This document shows, one piece after another, positions 57,369 through 64,000 of a stretch of 64,000 bases of DNA. The notes beneath the pieces were generated by a model, which searched no databases, was not told where the DNA came from, and saw nothing but the letters and a program-made list of their open reading frames with translations. The position numbers were made by a program, and so were the translations under genes. Source of the DNA: Sciurus carolinensis (taxonomy: Eukaryota; Chordata; Mammalia; Rodentia; Sciuridae); contig NC_062227.1 in assembly GCF_902686445.1 (NCBI RefSeq), positions 19,419,678 to 19,483,677 on the forward strand. Reading direction: 5' to 3'. Numbering within the stretch: the stretch's first letter is position 1; each line of letters begins with the position of its first letter.

Positions 57369-58015
57369 TTATTCTTTGGTATCATCTGCATGTACTATCT
57401 CATTATTGCTACTCTGACAGCTGTGTTCTCATTTAATTTGTGTTGACATTTCTGTCCAGAAAGGTTGTGAGAAGGTTATCAGTAGCACAAAACCTAGCAC
57501 AGTCACCTGCTAGTGGTGGCCACTCAGTTGAAAAGTAGTGAGTGGAATTTCCACAATATGCATTCAGGGAAAGAAGAAAAAATATAGTTGATTGAGTCAT
57601 TAAACAACTGTGTATTACATTGTAGGATGTACTGGCATGAGGAGAATTAGCAGGCATTGAGTCTTAAAAGGCCCATGTCTAGGAAGCCATGTTTTAATAA
57701 GCTATATTCAAAATGCAAGATGCAATTAAGAAATACTAGTAGAAACTTTGAATTAATTTGGTCAGTCCCTTATGTTTTACAGAGAGGTTATTAATTGTAA
57801 CTTGGAAATTATACAATATTGAATATTGATAGACTAAGTGTTAAACAACAAAAGTATTAACATTAAGATTTTTATAGACCAATAACCGTTTCTAATTTAA
57901 TTCCTAGAATAAAGAAAATGATGTCTCTGACTAAAATTATGATTACTCTTCTATGGTTTTAAACCAACAAAGATATTCTTTATTATAAACTAAATTTATC
58001 AAAATCATAGTAAGT
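57369..58015. other. AT-rich unassigned sequence
   Basis: No gene or repeat recognised. Confidence 0.4.
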
Positions 58016-58102
58016 AGGTTGGGATGTAGCTCAGTGTTAGAGTATTTACCTAGCATGTGCAGGCCCTGGTTTCAATTCCTAGCACCACCAAATATATACA
58101 TA
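58016..58102 (+). repeat. ID SINE
   Basis: GGTTGGGATGTAGCTCAGTG, TACCTAGCATGTGCAGGCCC and GGTTTCAATTCCTAGCACCA. Confidence 0.85.
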
Positions 58103-58133
58103 TAAATGCTTTTTATTATATAAATTTTAATTT

Positions 58134-58314
58134 TTGTTTTCTGCATTACTAGGATATGAACACAGGGCACTTTACCACCAAGCTATATCCCAAGTCCTAT
58201 TTGTATTTATTGAGTCAGGGTCTCACTAATTGCCTCCACTGACCTTGATTTTGTCATCCTCATGCCTCATTTTTCCTATTTGCTAGGATTACAGGCACAC
58301 ACCATCAAACCCAT
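58134..58314 (-). repeat. B1-ID composite SINE
   Basis: Antisense ID (CACAGGGCACTTTACCACC, AAGCTATATCCCAAG), then GAGTCAGGGTCTCACTAATTG and GATTACAGGCACACACC of B1. Confidence 0.8.
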
Positions 58315-59868
58315 CTTAAATTAATATTTTAAAAGAACTCAATTTCAATAAATATCTCCTGACACTAGATAACACTAAGTGTTGTACATTAATCTCTTAG
58401 ATAATTCCTGTCTTCATAAATTAGTATTCAAGAAATGCATGGAAACAAGTCACTCATGATATAATATTAAGGATACAGATAATTTGTTGTTGCTTCACAG
58501 AAGTGCTTCATGTCAAAAATCATCTCTGAACCAAGATTGGACATTTTGATAGAACATTTGAATTTCAGACATGATAAGAATAGTCATTTTAGAGACACAA
58601 ATAGCAAAGAGTAATGCTGACAGACAATTCATAGTGTGTTTTCAAAGAACAGAATTTAATCTCACTTAGCCAAAAGTTATAATATAAAGAGGATAATAGA
58701 AACAAAGCCTAGAAAAGTAGACTGGTAAGTCTGAGGTGGTGATTAGAGTGAATGCAGTAGGCAACAAGTAGACAGAACTCTGTGTTCATTTTTTAAACTC
58801 ACATATGAATTCTGAATTAAAGGTAATGAATTTCTTGGTCAACAAACCCATCTTTTCTGGTCAGGTTTTGATCCACAGTATTAAGACCAGGCACTGAAGT
58901 GAAAAGTCTCAGTATATATTCCTTCTGTTCTGAAGGGGTTGGTAAGAACAATGATCATGAAGAATTGACTGGGGTCAACTAATCTTCAAATAATATGGTT
59001 TTTATTCATTTTGGTAAGTTGAATAGTCAGCTAAAATAATACTAAAAATAGGAGTTATGACAACAAATTTATTATTGAGCTAGGACAGATATTTTTAAAT
59101 GAAAAATTCTAAAGCAAAACCTTAGGCTAAATAACGCCATTCCTCTTATCAAAAAATAGTGGATAAATCAGTGTATTTTAAATTCTGTATCATTTCAAGC
59201 AGATATTTACAGAGGTTGTCCAGCACCAAATTTTCTGGACACATAGGCAGTATTATTCACGTTGAAGTTCATGGTTTAATGACAAATGCAGGCCAGGAAG
59301 CACAAATGACTGGACCCCAGGGCTCCCACCACCTCTGCTGCCAGAACTAAGCACAAGTCCATGCATAATGAGCTGCAGGTGTGGTGGCCACCCTCTGTTC
59401 TTTCAGTGACCCCAGTAAATCCCATGTAGAGTCCACACTCCTGTAGTGTCACACATGCCTTCTCTGTCTGCATTGTCCTGTGACCTACCCTTTCCTTTCC
59501 TTGTTCTGGCATGTGTTTACTAGATCCAGAACTTGCTGAGGACTATGTTAAAAAGACCAGATAATAAAGGAATACATAAAAAATTTTCTCATATAAATCA
59601 GTTATATTTCCCTCCAGGAATATTTGTATTTAGACTGCACATAAAATCTCAAGCTCAAATTCTTTCAAAGAAATTAAAAATGATTATCACTTATAGGCAA
59701 GTTGGACCTCCATGGTAAGGTATAGCTAAATTTAAAGGCAGGGGTTTCATTGCCTCACCTTCCTCCATTACTAATTAAAAAACTGACAGGTGAGATATAT
59801 CTCTGAAATTTTAATTTATGTTTCTATTTCATACCTTTTACCTTTTCCTTACTCCATTTTAGCAGGAA
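58315..59868. other. AT-rich unassigned sequence
   Basis: No gene or clear repeat over about 1.5 kb. Short frames (59159-59350 plus, 59512-59276 minus) overlap and lack motifs. Confidence 0.4.
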
Positions 59869-60321
59869 TGTTAGTCAGCTTTCCACTGCTGTGACAAAAT
59901 AACTGAAGTAAGTCAACCTAAAGGAGACAAAATTTATTTTTACTTCTGGTTTCAGAAAAATCATCATACTTGATCCCATTTCACTGGGCCCATGGCAAGG
60001 CAGAACATGACAGTGAGCACAGAGCAGAGCAAAACTGATAAGTTCATGGTGACCAAAAAGCAGAGGCCAGGTGCCCAACATAGCTTTAAAGAGTATACCC
60101 TAAAAGTCCTATTTCCTCCAGGTTGGTGCCACCTCTAAAGATTCCACCCCCTCCAATAGTCCATGAAGTTTCAAATTCACCAGGGGATTAATTCATTATG
60201 AGGTCAGACCCCTAGTGGTTCAGTCACCTCCTGAAGATCCCAGCTCTGTACCCTGCTGCATTGAAGACCAAGTCTTCAAAACAAAAGCTTCAGGGACAAT
60301 CCAGATCCAATCACAGTAACA
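59869..60321 (-). repeat. MaLR-like LTR (MST/THE1 type)
   Basis: On the minus strand it starts TGTTACTGTGATTGGATCTG and ends GCTGACTAACA, with GGTGGAATC, GGAGGTGACTGA and ATAAATTTTG blocks in the order of MaLR LTRs; TG...CA ends are visible. It is probably a complete solo LTR of about 453 bp. Confidence 0.65.
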
Positions 60322-60798
60322 GGTAACCGAGTTGTGTGATTTATCACCTGAGAGAAGATTCCAAGTTTTTGACATGGAAGAAAGTAAACCTTTTATGGTA
60401 ATGGCCCCCTATTCCCTTCTCAGTTAGAAATGTAAGAGAAGATTATGGATGCATTGAGTACCAAAACCTCTTTCTGACAAAGGGCTGGAAGATGTGCATT
60501 GTGTTTCCAAGTATGTGAGAAGAACTCAGGAAGATGTGCTGACTCCAAGCATGTGAAAAGACCTCAGGGGAGAGAGATGATCAGTTCACCTAAGGAGGCA
60601 GGACCTTCAGATCTTGGGTTTCTGGATTTTACCACATTTCTTCATACCCTAACATAAAATGGAATCTACAGAATCTCCAGAAGTGAAGGATTCTCATCAC
60701 CAGTGTTGGTGGGCATTTCACAACATCTGACTCCTGACCAACAGAACCTCTTCCATGATTTTATCATATGTGAGAGCCCAAATCACTGCCATCCCAAT
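60322..60798. other. Unassigned sequence
   Basis: No gene or repeat recognised. A short direct repeat (AAGTATGTGAGAAGA and AAGCATGTGAAAAGA, 60510-60565) is visible. Confidence 0.4.
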
Positions 60799-60976
60799 CC
60801 TGGCTGTTGAACCCAGGGCCTCACACTTGCCAGTCAAGCTCTGTGACATTGAATTAATTCCTTTTTAAATTTTATTTTGTGATGAGTTTTTGCTGAGTTG
60901 CTGAGACTGTCCTCAAACTTGTGATCCTCCTACCTCAGCTCCCCATATAACTGGGATTACAGACATGTGTCCCCAT
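60799..60976 (-). repeat. B1-ID composite SINE
   Basis: Antisense: GTTGAACCCAGGGCC, GAGTTGCTGAGACTGTCC, GATCCTCCTACCTCAGC and GATTACAGACATGTGTC. Confidence 0.8.
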
Positions 60977-61455
60977 TCCTGTTCTCTTGCATTTTCTAAT
61001 GCCATAACATAAGTGAACTTGCCTAGACAAGGCATGCATGCTTCTGCCCATAACTCATGACCCAGAACTTTTCCAGTGGCTCAGTCTATATGCAAGGGGA
61101 CAGGTAATTGTTTATTTTCCAAGAATAAAAGCATGAAATCTCTGGTGTATATTCAAACAAGAAGCCAAATACCAAGGAGGTTCTTTATTTTGGGGACCAT
61201 AAAACTGAAACACAGATGCACCGGAATGTTCCTTGACTCTCACTACCTTCATTTTTAATCACAATCTTGGTAATAACTGTATGAGGACACCAGTGTAAAA
61301 CTGTGCTTTTGGTCAGAAGTCTTAAGTTTTGTCACTAAAGTGAATCAAAATACAAGAAAAAAATTTAAATATGATTCAAGATCCTTTCAGTCTAATAACA
61401 TTAACAGTAAAAATTAAAAATCATCAATGCATTGTTTATAAATAGACATATGTCT

Positions 61456-61665
61456 AACTGGGGACAGGGGCACTCACTTGCAATCCCAGAGACTGGGGAG
61501 GTTAAGGCTGAGGAATGAAAGTTTGAGGCCAGCCTCAGCAGTTTAGTTTGACCTTAAGCAACTTAGTAAGACCCTTTCTCAAATTTTTCTAAAAAAGGCA
61601 TGTGGGAGGATGGGAAATGTAGTTCAGTGATAAAGTGCCCCTGAGTTCCATCCCCAGTTCCAAGA
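61456..61665 (+). repeat. B1-ID composite SINE
   Basis: ACTGGGGACAGGGGCACTCA, GAGGCCAGCCTCAGCAG and AGACCCTTTCTC, then GGGAAATGTAGTTCAGTG and GAGTTCCATCCCCAG. Confidence 0.85.
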
Positions 61666-62057
61666 GGAAAATTGTATGTGTTTATCTTACAGCTGTATAT
61701 CTTAAATACTAATCAGGAATTAAGAGTCTGAGTGTTTCATACATGCACATTAATGGACTATTGGCATATTGTGAAAATTAATTGTCATGGCTGTAGAGAG
61801 AAAGATCATATTTCAGTATAAAACTAACACTTGCAGGCTTGCAGATTCTTCTTTGGCTTGTTGTCTCTGAGCTATTTTTCAACTCTGTAACCTGCCTTGT
61901 TTCTGCTGCCTACCTGAAAATTGGACTGGATCCTGTTCTTTCTCTCATTTTATAAGTTCTTACCAAATTTTCAGTTCTTCTCAATTCTTACTGTATTTGA
62001 CTAAAATGCTCCAAATATTTCCAGATTTTCCCCATGTTCCTTATTTAAACCTCTCAA

Positions 62058-62295
62058 CCACTGAGCATAGTGGCTCATGCCTATAATTCCAGCTACTCAG
62101 AATGCTGAGGCATGAGATTGCAAGTTTGAGACCCTCCTGGACAATTTATCAAGACCTTGTCTCAAGTTTTCTCTGTTTTCTTTTTATTTGTGTGTATGTG
62201 AGAAAGGAGGTAGAGAGTGCTGGGGATGAAGCTCAGTGGCAGAGTGCTTGCCTGCTAGGAATGAAGTGCAATCCCCAGTGCCATAAAAACAAGGA
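62058..62295 (+). repeat. B1-ID composite SINE
   Basis: ACTGAGCATAGTGGCTCATG, GAGACCCTCCTGGAC and AGACCTTGTCTCAAG, a pyrimidine and GT-rich linker, then GCTGGGGATGAAGCTCAGTG and GTGCAATCCCCAG. The linker is longer than usual. Confidence 0.8.
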
Positions 62296-62869
62296 ATTAA
62301 AAGCTGACTCTCCACATTTTACATGTCTCTAAGTTGTTCTATAGCTGGCCTTTCCCCCGAATCTGAAGAATCCCTGAGAGCTGAGGCTTGCTTCTAATCA
62401 TATCAGAATTATCTGGAACAATGACAGTCAGCATGCATGCTCTGTAGTGTTTCCAATTCTGTGCCCAATTCTGTTATTGCCACTGTGTTGAGGACCACAA
62501 TTCTGGCCAACATGGCATATTTTAGATTTTCTCAGAACTGGACAGTTGTTGGTGAGGTGATCAGTTTATTTTACTTTTCCCAGTCTGGCCATCTTCAGAG
62601 TCTAATTGTACACAGCACATCCTTTTTAGTTTGCATTACAGGCTGGAGCCTAGAGTTGATGACCTCCAGACACTTGTTCCTCTCTGTAGCACCATCTTCC
62701 TCCCTTAGGTATGGAAGGGCCCCCAACCAACTGCAGCACCAAACATGACCAGAGAGTAAGGGGAAAAAAGTTTTATTGCCTTTGAAAATCCATCTTAGTT
62801 GCTCATTTATTTCCTTTCCTTTTTCCCCATATATTTTATTGGTGTATTATAATTATACATCATACAGAT
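62296..62869. other. Unassigned sequence
   Basis: A 103-codon ATG-less frame (62437-62748) has no family signature. No gene is called. Confidence 0.4.
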
Positions 62870-63112
62870 ATTTTCTTTTTCAGTACTGGACATTACACCA
62901 GGGATGATTTTCACTGTACTTTTTATAATTTAATTTTATATTTTATTTTATTTTTATATTTTATTTTAATTTTTATATTTTATATTTTATTTTGAGACAG
63001 GGTTTCACTAAGTTTCTTAGGGCCTCACTAAAATGCTAAGACTGGCCTTGAACTTGTGATCCTCCTGACTCAGTTCCCTGAGTCACTGGGATTAAAGGTA
63101 TGCACCACTAAA
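62870..63112 (-). repeat. B1-ID composite SINE with (TTTTA)n expansion
   Basis: A degraded antisense ID part near 62880-62915, then an AT-only TTTTA-rich stretch (62927-62993), then GAGACAGGGTTTCACTAAG, GATCCTCCTGACTCAG and TATGCACCACTA. The expanded linker separates the SINE halves. Confidence 0.75.
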
Positions 63113-63165
63113 ATTGGATTCTTTCCTTTTTGCTTTTCTCTCCTTTCCTTTTCTTTCTTTTTTCT

Positions 63166-63345
63166 GTGGAACTGGATATTGAATCCAGGAGTACTGTACC
63201 ACTGAGCTACTTCTCCAGATTTTTTATTTTTATTATTAATTAATTTATTTATTTAAATTGCCCAAACTGAACTCAAACTCATGATCCTACTTCCCTAGCC
63301 CCCTGAGTAGCTGGGATTTCATTCATAAACCACTCTTCCTGCATC
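63166..63345 (-). repeat. B1-ID composite SINE
   Basis: Antisense ID (GGATATTGAATCCAGGAG, CCACTGAGCTACTTCTCCAG), a T/A-rich linker, then AACTCATGATCCTACTTCCC and GAGTAGCTGGGATTTC. Confidence 0.8.
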
Positions 63346-63589
63346 AGTCCAGTTCTTTCTATCTTTGGATCCCTTTGCTAACTTGCCTACTGCCCTGTAC
63401 TCCTGGCACATAGGCCAGTTTATCTTTCAGGGCACCCTGGGGCTCCCCCAGAGAAAATCATTTCCTCCTGCACACTGCAGACTTCATGCTGCTGAATATC
63501 ACCTCTTCATAAGACCTCCCCAACTTCTTCAGTTGAGGTTGCCACTTCCCCAGTGTGGTCCTGGGACATAATTCCAGTAACTCCTTGTT
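63346..63589. other. Unassigned sequence
   Basis: Short moderate-GC stretch, no gene recognised. Confidence 0.4.
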
Positions 63590-63725
63590 GTGGTTTGGAT
63601 CTGGAATATCCCCCATATGCTCCTATGTTGATAGTCTGACTCCCACTGCAGTGATGTTCAGAAGTAGACTTTTGGGGGCTAGTTTTATCAGATTAATCCA
63701 TTGAGGGGGTCATAGCTGAATGAAC
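63590..63725 (+). repeat. MaLR-like LTR fragment (5' part)
   Basis: TTGTGGTTTGGATCTGGAAT, TATCCCCCATATGC, GCAGTGATGTTCAGAAGTAG and GATTAATCCATTGAGG follow the beginning of the same LTR type as the minus-strand copy at 59869-60321. The 3' part is missing. Confidence 0.6.
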
Positions 63726-63758
63726 TACAGGGAAGTAGAGGGGAGCACAGGGGTTGAG

Positions 63759-63950
63759 TTGGGTACAGTGGCACACACCTGTGATCCCAGTGATATCACA
63801 AGCTAAAGCAGGACTATCACAGCACCTTCAGCTGCAGCACCTTAGACCCTGTCTCTATTAATTAAGTAATTAATAATCTGGGGGTATAAGTCAGTGGTAA
63901 AACACCTCTGAATTCAATCCTAGAACTAAATACAGAAAAAGAAAAGAAAA
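63759..63950 (+). repeat. B1-ID composite SINE
   Basis: GGGTACAGTGGCACACACCT, AGACCCTGTCTCTATTAATT, then GGGGGTATAAGTCAGTGG and GAATTCAATCCTAG with an A/G-rich tail. Confidence 0.8.
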
Positions 63951-64000
63951 GAACTTGAGGAGAAGGGACTGTTGAAGGGAGTGTGTTTTGTGGGTGTGCC

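Overview
This window is mammalian intergenic DNA with no intact host protein-coding gene that I can support. The interspersed repeats point to a squirrel-family rodent (Sciuridae: marmot, ground squirrel or tree squirrel). There are many composite SINEs with a B1-like left part and an ID-like (tRNA-Ala-derived) right part, several simple ID elements, L1 copies with a G-rich 3' UTR, and several ERV2 (betaretrovirus/IAP-like) LTR families. The species assignment is inferred from these repeat types, not from a database search.

Layout. 679-3785: nested remains of two minus-strand ERV2 proviruses. One is an env tail plus LTR; the other has RNase H-integrase, an env TM region, a polypurine tract and an IAP-like 285-bp LTR. 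4454-4950: an LTR of a different family, also minus strand. 6838-13135: a nearly complete L1 with tandem promoter monomers, an ORF1 with one stop and one frameshift, and an ORF2 with two frameshifts. 13430-13529: a 100-N assembly gap. 13530-23200: mostly single-copy DNA with a G-rich degenerate minisatellite and three exon-like minus-strand segments I cannot name. 23225-30460: a mosaic of three older L1 copies, one split by a SINE. 31031-34731: SINEs, a polypyrimidine tract and three antisense L1 fragments. 34735-39923: unassigned DNA. 39924-45086: a decayed plus-strand betaretroviral provirus (zinc knuckle, dUTPase, protease, RT, RNase H, integrase, env traces) whose two LTRs belong to different families. 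50237-51253: an ING1 processed pseudogene with target-site duplications. 51265-64000: AT-rich DNA dense in ID and B1-ID SINEs, with MaLR-like LTRs and a 5'-truncated L1 that has a perfect 14-bp target-site duplication.

The most informative material is comparative and lies within the window. The L1 copies differ in promoter type (tandem monomers against an older unrelated 5' UTR), in ORF1 coiled-coil length (a 33-bp duplication), in a telomere-like hexamer tract in the 3' UTR (present in three copies, absent from an older one), and in the 3' end used (the longest copy stops early after an upstream AATAAA). Almost all long open frames here are either transposon remnants or chance frames, and many of the computed frames begin at TTG, CTG or GTG rather than ATG.
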